Shown one piece after another: positions 18,702-28,900 of a stretch of DNA of 64,000 nucleotides. A model generated the notes under the pieces. That model had not been told where the DNA came from and searched no databases. It saw nothing but the letters and a program-made list of their open reading frames with translations. The first letter of the stretch is position 1, and each line of letters starts with the position of its first letter. The stretch comes from Pseudoalteromonas luteoviolacea DSM 6061 (GTDB taxonomy: Bacteria; Pseudomonadota; Gammaproteobacteria; Enterobacterales; Alteromonadaceae): positions 1-64,000 of the forward strand of contig NZ_AUYB01000102.1 in assembly GCF_001625655.1 (NCBI RefSeq), in the 5' to 3' direction. A program made the translations under genes and the position numbers.

Positions 18702-19005
18702 TACATCTCATTTTGATAAAGTGTTTGTTACATGGCAAATCAGTGAGTTTTAACGTACTCAACAAGCTAAAAATTGAATGTTGCACTCAATATAGAGTGC
18801 ACTTTTAGCACTGCTATAATAATACCGTAAAATCCTTTAAGTCTTCATTTATTTTAATTCAAAAATTTTAAATGAACCGCTCTACTAGTCATCACCATAG
18901 AAAAATTAAAAGTAAGTCAAATGAGTGACTAAATATCATGACAAAATGCCACAAAGGGAAAGCGCTCACAATGAATATTGCCTCAAATGCAAACGACTTT
19001 ATTTA

Positions 19006-19332
19006 CTATTTAGTCAGCATTAGGTAGCTAACATCTTCTCCATCTGCCCAACGTGTGCAAGTGTTTGCTCCAACAACCGTGATTGTTTTATCTGCCATAT
19101 ATGCAGAAAGAAGCATGCTGAATTGAGATTTTCCATAATCACTTTTTTCATCTTTGATCATCCAATATCCAATTTTTGCGCAAGTTGGCTTATTTGTGCT
19201 CTCTCCCTCTAAAAAAAACCAGTGTAGGCCATCATCACGCACCCGAATGTCTTTTATCTTTCCAGTTTGCGCTCCTGCTAAGACCAAATTAGAACACATA
19301 AGTAAAGCCAATAAAGCGATTATTCTCGCCAT
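19006..19332 (-). CDS. Small secreted protein of the two-cysteine array
   Basis: A 108-residue protein read from the ATG at 19332, which follows AGGAG by seven bases; a TTG two codons earlier overlaps the ribosome site. Signal peptide MARIIALLALLMCSNLVLAG, then TGKIKDIRVRDD, WFFLEG, a first Cys in PTCAKIGYWMI, the helix block FSMLLSAYMADKTITVVG, a second Cys in NTCTRW, and a final strand VSYLMLTK. It is the most upstream member of the minus-strand array. Function unknown. Confidence 0.75.
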   Translation of the reverse strand: MARIIALLALLMCSNLVLAGAQTGKIKDIRVRDDGLHWFFLEGESTNKPTCAKIGYWMIKDEKSDYGKSQFSMLLSAYMADKTITVVGANTCTRWADGEDVSYLMLTK

Positions 19333-19640
19333 ACGCAATCTCCTTTAAAAATATAAATTTTCTCTGAACCAACATTGGATAGTGAGTACTTTAACTATGC
19401 TAACGAGTAACTGTCAGAGAATTGAATTTAGAATTAGCGCGAACGATATCAATAACGCCTTTACTTGTCACTAAAAGTGATACTTAAACTATGAAGATAC
19501 ACAATAACCCTCGTCGGCAGGCCCTTTTACGTTCGGAGCAATAGAAGCGAGCTAAAAGCTTCTACTACAGGCAAGGAGGTGACTTAGCTAACATTAAAAT
19601 GGCGCTTCTAGAAAATTACGCCACGGTTACGCTTATCAGG

Positions 19641-20414
19641 CTATTCAAGGTTAGATTGAGACAAAAACTCACTAACAATCGTACCAACCAACTGAGGCGA
19701 CTCTTGATGAGCAGCATGTGACGTGAATGGGATATTGGCAAAATCGACATTTTGAATACTTGCCTTTAAAGCAGCGGCTTCGTCCAAAGAAAACAAAAAA
19801 TCATTGTCTCCGCGCATAATTAAAGTTGGGCAGCTTATCTGTTTAACCAAGTTTTTGGGGTAGCCTAAGTCGGTTGTATCAAGCCACACGCTTTTCACTG
19901 CTTTTAGAAGACGCGAAAAGTCTGGAGATGGGTTTGAAGCATTGTAAGTTCGCAAGTCCTCAGGACAGTTTTCATTCCAATATTCAGCAGTTAAGCCACT
20001 TAAAATGTCAATCGAAGGATCATCTGTCTCCAATCGCCATTGCGAACCAAGAGTAATCAGGCTTACGACATGCTCTGTTTGCTGCGCAGCCAATCGGTAG
20101 CCCACAATACCGCCATCACTGAAACCAAATATTGAGTACCTTGTTACACCTAGATGAGACAATACATCTAATACATCCTGTTGATACTGAGCATAGCTCA
20201 ATGCAGGGCCTTCCAAAATTGACTTTCCATGACCCCTAAAGTCAACGCTAATTAAGCAATAGTCCTCGACCAAATATGGATGTAAAGTCACAAGATCCCT
20301 TGTTGAACCTAACCCTCCATGGAGCATAAGTAGAGGTTTTGCATTTGGATTCCCTGTAAGTTCAAAATAAATATGAGAACCGCAGCTTTCTATATAATCA
20401 CCCTTGTTAATCAT
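19641..20414 (-). CDS. Alpha/beta hydrolase
   Basis: A 257-residue protein read from the ATG at 20414, nine bases behind AAGG; an in-frame ATG lies seven codons upstream. The oxyanion region LLMLHGGLGS is followed by DFRGHGKS, the nucleophile elbow GFSDGG with Ser99, the acid in MRGDNDFLF, and the base His in SHAAHQE. The catalytic triad appears complete. This is the general esterase/haloperoxidase-like class; the substrate is unknown. No operon partner. Confidence 0.85.
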   Translation of the reverse strand: MINKGDYIESCGSHIYFELTGNPNAKPLLMLHGGLGSTRDLVTLHPYLVEDYCLISVDFRGHGKSILEGPALSYAQYQQDVLDVLSHLGVTRYSIFGFSDGGIVGYRLAAQQTEHVVSLITLGSQWRLETDDPSIDILSGLTAEYWNENCPEDLRTYNASNPSPDFSRLLKAVKSVWLDTTDLGYPKNLVKQISCPTLIMRGDNDFLFSLDEAAALKASIQNVDFANIPFTSHAAHQESPQLVGTIVSEFLSQSNLE

Positions 20415-20650
20415 CAGAATACGCCTTATGAACATCTATGAACCTGAAAACGCCCGCGCAACTGTTGCTTGCTTTAAAGGTTGCACCATTCTTAAAAAAA
20501 ATCAGTATTCACCTAAAAAATAACAGTGCTTAGAATAGCTGTCACTTATAATGGTACTTTAATTTCTACAATGAGTTACGCGCACCCTACCATAATAAGC
20601 ATTAACACCGCCTTTTTCGTAAAGTCGCTAACAATATAGTAACTCTCTTT

Positions 20651-21163
20651 CTATTCAGACGTAAGAATAAGACCAGGGTTTAGATAAAACATCTTTTTCC
20701 AGCCTTGTGTTTCGGTAGTGGCCAACCAAGGTAGCGGCAGTAATGATAAGATTGAGTAATGAACATGGGCGGGTTTTCCTTGAGCATTTCCAGAATCACC
20801 TAAGCGCCCTAACAGTTCGCCCCTGCGAACCCATTGCCCCTGTTTCACAGAGTAACTTTGTAAATGAGCGTAATAATGGACACGCCATTTAGGGCCGAGT
20901 ATTACTACAACCTTCCCTCCCTTTTTCACCACCCCTTCATAGATAACAATACCGTCCGTAGCAGCGATAACTCCTGTGCCAATTTTACCAAAAATATCTA
21001 TGCCTTTATGAACACCAGAACTCCCCCAAGGCTCATGCCAAAATGTGTTTTCATGCCAATCATGTAAAGTCGCTCCTCGAACCGGTATTTCGCTACGCTG
21101 CGGTATCAAAAGACCTAAAATGATGATAGATACAAGAGTTAGTAGCGTGCTTTTTGCGTACAT
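20651..21163 (-). CDS. M23 family metallopeptidase
   Basis: A 170-residue protein with one N-terminal hydrophobic signal or anchor (about residues 6-20) and a short LytM/peptidase M23 domain. Zinc ligands are visible as HKGIDIF (HxxxD) and HVHYS (HxH), with the usual YYAHLQSYSV-x-GQWVRRGELLG block between them. Such proteins cut or bind peptidoglycan cross-bridges. It is divergent from the biosynthetic operon and probably unrelated to it. Confidence 0.87.
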   Translation of the reverse strand: MYAKSTLLTLVSIIILGLLIPQRSEIPVRGATLHDWHENTFWHEPWGSSGVHKGIDIFGKIGTGVIAATDGIVIYEGVVKKGGKVVVILGPKWRVHYYAHLQSYSVKQGQWVRRGELLGRLGDSGNAQGKPAHVHYSILSLLPLPWLATTETQGWKKMFYLNPGLILTSE

Positions 21164-21393
21164 TTACGATCTCTCCTTAAAAAAATTGCCACCCAAAAAG
21201 GTGAAAACCGAAATAGTTTTATTGCTTAAATTGCACGAAGAATAATAATTTAGCTTCAAATCAGCCTTTAAAAGTAGATTAAACACCAAAACTCCTTAAA
21301 AAGTGCTGAATACTTCTTTGTTTAAAATACAAACTAATAATCTAGCACTACAAAAATTTGGTTTATTCCTCCATTTTGCTTTCATAATTATGT

Positions 21394-21419
21394 ATCACCA
21401 TGTGATAAGAATCGGTGAT
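21394..21419. promoter_or_regulatory. Inverted repeat upstream of the biosynthetic operon
   Basis: ATCACC (21394-21399) and GGTGAT (21414-21419) form 6-base inverted arms 14 bases apart, ending 16 bases before the first start codon of the operon. It could be an operator or an mRNA hairpin. No regulator gene lies next to it, so the assignment is weak. Confidence 0.35.
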
Positions 21420-21435
21420 CTAAATTGGAAAAAAT

Positions 21436-22923
21436 ATGCAGCAAACTACAAATAAGGAACAAGAAAAGTCCTTAGAATCTGTTTGTGAACAAGAAAATAA
21501 CAAAAATCCAGTTAAAAATAGTGAGAGTGCCAGCGATACAAATATGCCAGTAATTTCACCACTGAGCTTGGGAAGCGCAGATTTTCGAAATGACTATTGC
21601 ATAAAATACGCATATTTGGCTGGTGGTATGTACCGCGGTATTGCGTCAAAGGAATTAGTAATTGCATTAGCTAATGCTGGGTTTTTAGGTTTTTTAGGTA
21701 CAGGTGGAAGAAGTCTAAAAGATATCGAGCAAGATATTATCCATATTCAAAATACCCTCTGTGAAGGTCAAGCATATGGTATGAACTTGGTCGCTAATTT
21801 AGACTCACCGGAGTTAGAACTTGCTACTATTGAACTCTATCTAAAATATGGTATTCGCTGTATTGAAGCTGCTGCATTCATTCGCCTAACTCCTGCTCTC
21901 GTCCTTTATCGATTGCAAGGCATATTCAAGGATCCACAGGGCAAAGTAAAAACAAAAAATAAGATCATTGCCAAACTTTCTCGTCCGGAAGTAGCTGACC
22001 ATTTTCTCAGCCCTGCTCCTCTGCATATTGTGCAACAGCTTTTTGCACTCGGTAAAATATCGCCAGAGCAAGTTGAGCTGAGCCAATTGATTTTCATGTG
22101 CGACGACATATGTGTAGAAGCCGATTCAGGTGGCCACACAGATAGAGGCCTTCCTTCTGTATTACTGCCAGCGATACAAAGTTTACGAGACCAAAAAATC
22201 AAAAAATATGACTTTGCTCATAAACCAAGAGTGGGCCTTGGAGGTGGAATTGGCACGCCGACTTCAGCAGCGGCTGCATTCATGATGGGCGCAGACTTCA
22301 TTTTAACAGGCTCCATAAATCAATGCACGGTTGAGGCTGGTACTTCCGACTTGGTCAAATCCATGCTTCAAGACATAAATGTGCAGGATACCGATTACGC
22401 CCCAGCAGGCGATATGTTTGAATCAGGTGCCAAAGTACAAGTTCTAAAAAAAGGCGTATTTTTCGCGGCGAGAGCAAACAAACTATTCCAGCTTTATCAG
22501 CAGTATGACTCTCTTGATTCTCTGCCGGATAAAATTCAGACGCAACTGCAAGACAAGTATTTCAATTTATCTTTTGATGAAGTGTGGGAACAAACAAAAC
22601 AGTACCTTTTGGAATCAAACCGCCTCCAAGATGTCGAGCGTGCTGAGCAAGACAGTAAATTCAAAATGGCCCGAGTATTTCGCTGGTATTTTGCCACCAG
22701 CATGAAACAAGCTTTTGCTGGTACACAGCAATCACGTGTCAATTTTCAAGTACACACAGGGCCTGCATTGGGCGCATTTAACCAGTGGGTCAAAGGCACA
22801 GAACTGGAGCAATGGCAAAATCGTTATGTCGCTCAAATTGCCGAAAAGTTAATGCAAGACACAGCAACCCTGCTAAGTATCAAAACACAGCAGCTTCTGG
22901 CTTTAAACCAAGCCACAGCATAA
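21436..22923 (+). CDS. PfaD-type trans-acting enoyl reductase
   Basis: A 495-residue FMN-dependent enoyl reductase of the PfaD / 2-nitropropane dioxygenase fold used in trans by trans-AT polyketide synthases and by polyunsaturated fatty acid synthases. After a hydrophilic leader (about 1-40) come PVISPLSLGSADF, YLAGGMYRGIASKELV, NAGFLGFLGTGG, VEADSGGHTDRG and RVGLGGGIGTPTSAAAAFMMGADFI, the flavin-binding barrel blocks. It would reduce the double bond left by a dehydratase, and the only DH here is in module 1 of the giant synthase. It is the first gene of a four-gene plus-strand operon, 14 bases before the acyltransferase gene. Confidence 0.9.
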   Translation: MQQTTNKEQEKSLESVCEQENNKNPVKNSESASDTNMPVISPLSLGSADFRNDYCIKYAYLAGGMYRGIASKELVIALANAGFLGFLGTGGRSLKDIEQDIIHIQNTLCEGQAYGMNLVANLDSPELELATIELYLKYGIRCIEAAAFIRLTPALVLYRLQGIFKDPQGKVKTKNKIIAKLSRPEVADHFLSPAPLHIVQQLFALGKISPEQVELSQLIFMCDDICVEADSGGHTDRGLPSVLLPAIQSLRDQKIKKYDFAHKPRVGLGGGIGTPTSAAAAFMMGADFILTGSINQCTVEAGTSDLVKSMLQDINVQDTDYAPAGDMFESGAKVQVLKKGVFFAARANKLFQLYQQYDSLDSLPDKIQTQLQDKYFNLSFDEVWEQTKQYLLESNRLQDVERAEQDSKFKMARVFRWYFATSMKQAFAGTQQSRVNFQVHTGPALGAFNQWVKGTELEQWQNRYVAQIAEKLMQDTATLLSIKTQQLLALNQATA

Positions 22924-22937
22924 AAAACGGAGGCAAT

Positions 22938-24053
22938 ATGAAAACTTACATATTTCCTGGGCAAGGATCACAGTACGTTGGTATGGGTAAAAAGCTCTTT
23001 GCTCAATTCCCACAGTTAGCTGAACAAGCAAATGATGTGCTCGGCTACTCTGTCAGTGATTTATGTCTATATGATCCAAACAAGCAACTTAATAAAACAC
23101 AATTTACCCAACCAGCACTTTACACCGTGAGTGCCCTAGCCTACTTGGCGCATCAGACAGAAAATGAATCTCCAGCCGATTTTTTCGCTGGTCATAGCTT
23201 AGGTGAGTACAACGCATTGTTTGCAGCTGGCGCTTTTAATTTTGAAACAGGCCTAAAGCTTGTTAAAAAGCGCGGCGAATTAATGAGCCAAGCGGCCCCT
23301 GGAGCCATGGCAGCAGTGCTAAATTTAGATGAGGAAAAGCTACGCTCGGGTTTGTGTGACAACCAATTAATGAATGTCGATGTTGCCAATCTGAATGCCC
23401 CAGATCAAATTGTTATTTCGGGACTTGTGGACGATATTGAACAAAGTCAGCAATTTATTGAACAGCTAGGTGGTCGATTTATCAAGCTTAACACTGGTGG
23501 TGCTTTTCACTCTCGGTACATGGCACCCGCTCAACAAGCGTTTGCTCGCTACATCCAAGAATTTGATTTTTCTGTGCCCCACACGCCGGTTATTGATAAT
23601 GTTACAGCTAAGCCAATTGAACCTCTAGATATCGCCAAGTTGTTGATTGCACAAATAACACAGCCGGTAAGGTGGACGCAAAGTATCGAATTTTTAATCC
23701 GCCAAGGAGAGATGAAGTTTATCGAACTTGGACCGAAGAAAGTACTCACCAAGCTTGTACAAAGTATCCAAAAAAACGCCTCTTTGGTGACGAGTATCAA
23801 CCCTGTCACTACCATCAATGTCGCTACAAAACCACTTGCGCCACATCAGCAAGTAGCACATTGGAACAAAACTTACCCGATTGGCACTGAAGTAAAGATA
23901 AACGGCAATTCGAACCGGCATACCACCCGCACTAATGCAACCTTGCTTTTTGGGCACCGCCCTACAATTTTTTTGCACGGTTTTCGCGGATACTTTCATT
24001 TAAACGAGATAACGCCAATGCAGCACATCAAACAAACTGCTGCATCAGCCTAA
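22938..24053 (+). CDS. Trans-acting malonyl-CoA acyltransferase
   Basis: A 371-residue FabD-like acyltransferase that loads malonyl groups onto the ACP domains of the synthase, whose modules carry no AT. I chose the ATG at 22938 because GGAGG is at 22929-22933; upstream in-frame codons belong to the previous gene. GQGSQ is near residue 7, the nucleophile is Ser87 in GHSLGE, and the catalytic His is His191 in GAFHS, which favours malonyl. Lys/Arg in VKKRGELM fits a malonyl carboxylate contact. About 90 C-terminal residues (YPIGTEVKINGN, LFGHRPTIFLHG) form the extension seen in other trans-ATs. Confidence 0.92.
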   Translation: MKTYIFPGQGSQYVGMGKKLFAQFPQLAEQANDVLGYSVSDLCLYDPNKQLNKTQFTQPALYTVSALAYLAHQTENESPADFFAGHSLGEYNALFAAGAFNFETGLKLVKKRGELMSQAAPGAMAAVLNLDEEKLRSGLCDNQLMNVDVANLNAPDQIVISGLVDDIEQSQQFIEQLGGRFIKLNTGGAFHSRYMAPAQQAFARYIQEFDFSVPHTPVIDNVTAKPIEPLDIAKLLIAQITQPVRWTQSIEFLIRQGEMKFIELGPKKVLTKLVQSIQKNASLVTSINPVTTINVATKPLAPHQQVAHWNKTYPIGTEVKINGNSNRHTTRTNATLLFGHRPTIFLHGFRGYFHLNEITPMQHIKQTAASA

Positions 24054-24072
24054 AGCTTTATTAATATATACA

Positions 24073-24096
24073 ATGACTTGGGCACATCCAAGTCAT
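24073..24096 (+). other. Perfect hairpin between acyltransferase and carbamoyltransferase genes
   Basis: The arms ATGACTTGG and CCAAGTCAT pair over 9 bp with a 6-base loop. No T-run follows, so it is unlikely to be a full terminator. It could stabilise or process the operon mRNA. Confidence 0.6.
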
Positions 24097-24135
24097 CAAC
24101 AGAATAAACTCTAACAATACTTTTGGACCACAGCG

Positions 24136-25878
24136 ATGAAATATTACATTGGCTTAGCAACCTCATTCCACGACCCTGCAATTGCAATCGTAAACGAAAA
24201 AGGCGAACTAATTTTCGCTGAAGACGCAGAACGTTTTTTAGGCTACAAACGCGGGCTATACTGTTTACCAGACAACCCATATTACATTGAAGAAGTCCTA
24301 AAAACACACTGTGCAGACTGCTCCGAGTTAATTATCGCAAAAACTTGGAGTAAGGGACGTGAGAAAAGCACCAACATTTTAGAAAATGTAGTTCTGAGTA
24401 TTCTTGAAACCTTCTCATTTAATATTGATGTAAATACCCGAGATATCAAAGACCAATTTTATTTCGCTCGCGCTTCACAAGCTGCCGCAGGGCGAACTCT
24501 ATCAAGATTTTTTGAAGCTGGTTGTCGAAATTTCATTGTTGGTAATTATCGTACCAAAAAGCCAACTGATGTACGCTACCACGATCACCACTTAACGCAT
24601 GCGGCTAATGCATGTTTTAACAGCCCTTACGATGACGCTGCATGTATTGTTGTCGACGGCATGGGTGAAAAGAGCAGTATTGCTTATTACACCTACAAGA
24701 ACGGACAAATTAAGCCAGCTCCGATAAAAGTAAAACGCTCATTTAAAAGCCTTGGCCTGTTTTATACCATCATTTGCGAAAACCTAGGTTTTGATCCACT
24801 TAAAGGTGAAGAATGGAAGGTTATGGGGCTTGCGCCTTATGGGCAAAAAGACCAAAAGGTCTACGACCTCCTTCGCTCATCGCTTCAAGTTAAAAATGGC
24901 AATTTTGCAGTGCCTAAAAATTTAAATGCCATCATGAAAGAAATCAAAAACATGGCGCGTGAGCCCGGCGAGTCTGTAGAGCGATATAAAGACTTTGCGT
25001 ATACGGGGCAACTTGTATTTGGTGAAATCTTCATGGACTTAATTAACGCCGCATATGACTACGCCCCATCAAAGAACCTTGCTATTTCTGGTGGCTGTGC
25101 ACTCAACTCTTCGTTTATGGGTACTGCTCTAGAGCGTTCAAAATTTGAAAATATTTTTGTACCATCGGCACCCGCTGACAATGGCAATGCCATCGGTGCT
25201 GCATTTTTAAGCTACCAGCAAGACAACCCTAGCTGGAAACCAAGTAACACCGTTCAATCTCCTTACACGGGTTCAGAAGTCAAAGAAAAGTCTCTGCAAA
25301 AACTTGCTCAGTATGGGCATTTGAAAGCCACAGACTATGGAGATGAAGTCTATAAGAAAACCGCAGAATTTTTGGCTGAAGGCAAAATCATTGGCTGGGC
25401 GCAAGGCAAAGCAGAATTTGGCCCTCGCTCTTTGGGTAACCGTTCAATTCTGGCTAACCCATGTTTGTCAGATATGAAAGATACAATTAACGCTCGCGTA
25501 AAATTTCGCGAAGAGTTTCGCCCTTTTGCCCCGTCCATTTTACATGAGCATGGTGATGAGTACTTTGAAAACTACCAAGAGTCTCCTTATATGGAACGTA
25601 CTTTGGTATTCAAAGAAGCCGTGCGCAACAAAGTCCCCGCTGTAGTACACGTAGACAATACTGGTCGCCTGCAATCCGTTAAAAAAGAATGGAACGAACC
25701 GTATTACAACCTCATTCAAAATTTTAAAGAGATAACTGGAGTTCCTGTGCTGTTGAACACCAGCTTTAACATCATGGGTAAGCCTATCGTGCACTCAGTC
25801 GAAGATATGCTGGCGGTATTTTTAATGTCTGGTATCGACGTATTGGTGATTAACAACACTATTTACGAGAAAAACTAG
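24136..25878 (+). CDS. O-carbamoyltransferase, NodU/CmcH/TobZ family
   Basis: A 580-residue enzyme that transfers a carbamoyl group from carbamoyl phosphate (through carbamoyl-AMP) to a hydroxyl. The N-terminal Kae1-like domain starts YYIGLATSFHDPAIAIV and has the metal-binding HxxxH at His151-His155 (DHHLTHA) plus the ISGGCALNSSFMG block. The C-terminal YrdC-like domain (about 415-580) contains EFGPRSLGNRSILANP and FREEFRPFAPSI. Both domains look complete. It lies between the acyltransferase and the synthase genes, so the target is most likely a hydroxyl of the polyketide or of the threonine unit. Which hydroxyl cannot be read from sequence. Confidence 0.92.
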   Translation: MKYYIGLATSFHDPAIAIVNEKGELIFAEDAERFLGYKRGLYCLPDNPYYIEEVLKTHCADCSELIIAKTWSKGREKSTNILENVVLSILETFSFNIDVNTRDIKDQFYFARASQAAAGRTLSRFFEAGCRNFIVGNYRTKKPTDVRYHDHHLTHAANACFNSPYDDAACIVVDGMGEKSSIAYYTYKNGQIKPAPIKVKRSFKSLGLFYTIICENLGFDPLKGEEWKVMGLAPYGQKDQKVYDLLRSSLQVKNGNFAVPKNLNAIMKEIKNMAREPGESVERYKDFAYTGQLVFGEIFMDLINAAYDYAPSKNLAISGGCALNSSFMGTALERSKFENIFVPSAPADNGNAIGAAFLSYQQDNPSWKPSNTVQSPYTGSEVKEKSLQKLAQYGHLKATDYGDEVYKKTAEFLAEGKIIGWAQGKAEFGPRSLGNRSILANPCLSDMKDTINARVKFREEFRPFAPSILHEHGDEYFENYQESPYMERTLVFKEAVRNKVPAVVHVDNTGRLQSVKKEWNEPYYNLIQNFKEITGVPVLLNTSFNIMGKPIVHSVEDMLAVFLMSGIDVLVINNTIYEKN

Positions 25879-25888
25879 TAGTACCAGA

Positions 25889-25934
25889 GCCCAAGGCGAC
25901 AACTGGTCTTGGGCGACCACCAAGGTTGGCGGTC
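25889..25934 (+). other. Two adjacent hairpins before the synthase gene
   Basis: First stem GCCCAAG/CTTGGGC (25889-25895 with 25908-25914, 12-base loop). Second stem GACC-A-CCAA / TTGG-C-GGTC (25915-25934) with one mismatch. They fill the 96-base gap between the carbamoyltransferase stop and the synthase ATG at 25975. No T-run follows. Confidence 0.55.
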
Positions 25935-25974
25935 AAACCCTTTGTTCCATATACCCGTTTTATTGAGACAAAAC

Positions 25975-28900
25975 ATGAAAGATACACAAGATACTATAGT
26001 GCCAGAACACGCGAACGCTCAACAAGATATCGCCATAGTTGGCATATCATTGCGTTTTCCCGGTGCAAACACAAAAGAGCAGTTTTGGCACAACTTATCC
26101 AATAAAGTAAGTAGTATCACTGAGATCCCCTCATCCCGTTGGCAATGGCAAGACGACTTTGATCCAGCCCCTAAAAAAGACGAACAAAAAATAGTGAGCA
26201 AATGGGGTGGGTTCATTGACAACATAGATGGCTTTGATGCCAGCTTTTTTGCCATTTCTCCCAAAGAAGCCCAAAGCATGGACCCACAACAGCGCCTTAG
26301 CATGGAGCTTGCATGGCATTGCTTTGAGGACGCAGGTTTATCTCCAAATACCTTTAAAAACACTAAAACGGGCGTGTATTTAGGGTGTAGTAATACGGAT
26401 TACCAAGAGCTTGCAACAGGTAATATTGATCCACACTTTTTAACCGGTATGTCCACCGGGGTTTTTGCTAACCGTATCTCTCATTATTTTAACTTTCAAG
26501 GGCCAAGCGAGACAGTAGATACAGCCTGTTCTTCTTCTTTAGTTGCGCTTCACAAAGCAGTCAATGATTTCAAAGCTGGCGAAATTAATGCTGCGCTGGT
26601 TGGTGGAGTTAACTTACTAATCACAAAAAGCCGCTATGTGTCTTTTAGTAAACTAGGAGTACTTTCTCCTCAAGGGCGCTGTAAAACGCTGGATGCCGAC
26701 GCCGATGGCTATGTACGCGGCGAAGGGGTTGGTATGATTCTATTATTACCTCTAGAACGTGCCATTGCCGAAAACCTGACAATTTATGGTGTCATCAAAG
26801 GTAGTTGTGTTGGGCATTCGGGCCATACCAACACCCTAACGTCACCAAGCCCATTTTCACAATCTCGGGTAATTCAAGGAGCCATTAACAACGCGGGCAT
26901 TCACTCAAACGACTTGTCTTTCATCGAACTGCACGGTACTGGCACTGTACTTGGTGATCCAATAGAAATCCAAGGCCTAAAACGAGCATTTCGAGCCACC
27001 AAGGCTAAAAATTCAGAAAGTAGCGAAACATGTTACCTCAGCACGGTAAAAACCAATATTGGCCACCTTGAATCAGCTGCAGGTATCGCAGGGATCATCA
27101 AAGTGCTTTTAAGCTTTAAATACCAGCAAGTACTACCGCTACAAAACTTTGAAACACTCAACCCCAAAATCGCATTAGAAAAGTCACCTTTTACACTTGC
27201 AACAGACTGTATACCTTGGTCTCAAAACAACAAAAAACCTGTACTTGCTGGTATCTCTTCATTTGGCTTTGCTGGCGTAAATGCACACGTAATTTTGCAA
27301 TCGCCACCAATACTAGATGTACCTCATGTAGAAATGGACGGCCCCTTTGCGATTGTTTTATCGGCTAAAAAAGCGCATGGTTTAGTCACGCGCGCAAAAC
27401 AATTACTTGCGTTTATTCAAGGGGAAAATATCGATGATGCAAGCCTTATCAACCTAGCTTACACATTGCAGGTTGGTCGCGATAACATGCAATACCGTAT
27501 GGGCTTTATCGCAAACTCTATCGAGGACGTAGTTAAACAACTTCAATTATTTGTCGATAACGAACAGGGTAATTGGCAACAGGTAAAAGTAAATAAAACC
27601 AACATAAAATCAAGCGAAGCAAACAACTTTGAACAGATGCTAACCCACTGGTTGGAAGGGGCTTTAGTAAACTGGTCAATGCTCTATCACAATGGCACGC
27701 CACAACGCATCGCCTTGCCAGTATACCCATTTGACCCAAAGCCATACTGGATGACCAAACCTAATCTGCAGCTAGCTACACATGCATTACATCCCCTTTT
27801 ACACCAGTCGTTACCAGCTTTCGATGAGTTGCTATTCAGTTCACTATTTTCAGGAGATGAGTTTTTCTTTGTAGATCACCAAGTTCAAAGGGAACGCATA
27901 TTACCAGGGGTTTGTAGCTTAGAAATGGTTCGCTCAGCAATCGCTTTGTCGCATGAATTGGGCAATACGCACAACATTGAAATTGGCAACATCAATTGGC
28001 TACGCCCAATTTGCATTAATCCTGACTCTTGCGAAGAGCAAAGAAAAGTGTATCTGTCATTATGGGGAACTGATAACGGTATTCAATTTGAAATCTGGCA
28101 AAAGCTTGATAGTGAAAAACAAACTTGCGTAAGTGGCAATGTTTCAATTGGCGAGCATCGTCCTTCTGACACTTTCGATTCAGTCGCAACACCGCAAAGC
28201 GTATTAAAGCCTTCGCAAATCTATGCTCTTTTTTCCAGCGCAGGTATCGAATATGGCCCTAGTTTTCAAGGGCTACAGAAGGTTGAGTTAAATGACGTTA
28301 CTGCTTTAGCTAAGGTTAAGGTCTCTTCAGCGGTTTGCCATGACTTTGCGTTGTCTCCCGCATTATTAGATAGCGCTTTGCAATCACTGATAATATTCTC
28401 TCCAGACCAACTCGCTCTGCCATTTGCCACTGATAAAGTGACCTACTTTAACGCAAGTACACTGGTAGAAAGTGAACACCAAGAAGTTTTAGTTAAAGCA
28501 ATTAAAATCAGTGAAAAAAGTCAAAACACGCAAAAATTTGATGTCGATATATATGACTTAGAAGGCCAATTGTTGGTGTCCATTCAAGGGTTTTCGACCA
28601 GAGTAATGCCAATTGACTCACAGTGCAAAACAGCTGATGAACAAGAGACATTGCTCACCCTCAAGCCTAGCTGGACGGAGGTTACGCCAACCACATTTAC
28701 TGAATCTGTAGCACATAACCGCTGGCAATATATCGGCCCAAGTGAGTCTCAACCAGATTGGCTTTGTGAGCATATCGATGATGGTGAGCTAGATCACCTC
28801 CTTTGGATTGCACAAGGAGATTACGCTGAGCCAGTTAAACTCTTTGTACACCTTAAAAGGCTCATAGCACAAGGCTATGATGCTAAGCCCCTTTCAATCA

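Noticed and set aside
12751..20640. Same-strand small genes with long spacers as a possible integron cassette array
   Set aside because: No repeated spacer sequence or attC-like fold recurs between genes; local duplication and decay explain the pattern better.
22785..22937. Upstream extension of the acyltransferase frame
   Set aside because: It lies inside the enoyl reductase gene, and GGAGG with an ATG at 22938 gives a normal FabD start.
25909..25974. Upstream in-frame ATG for the megasynthase
   Set aside because: Its codons cover the second hairpin and encode no conserved residues; the ATG at 25975 directly precedes the KS1 region.
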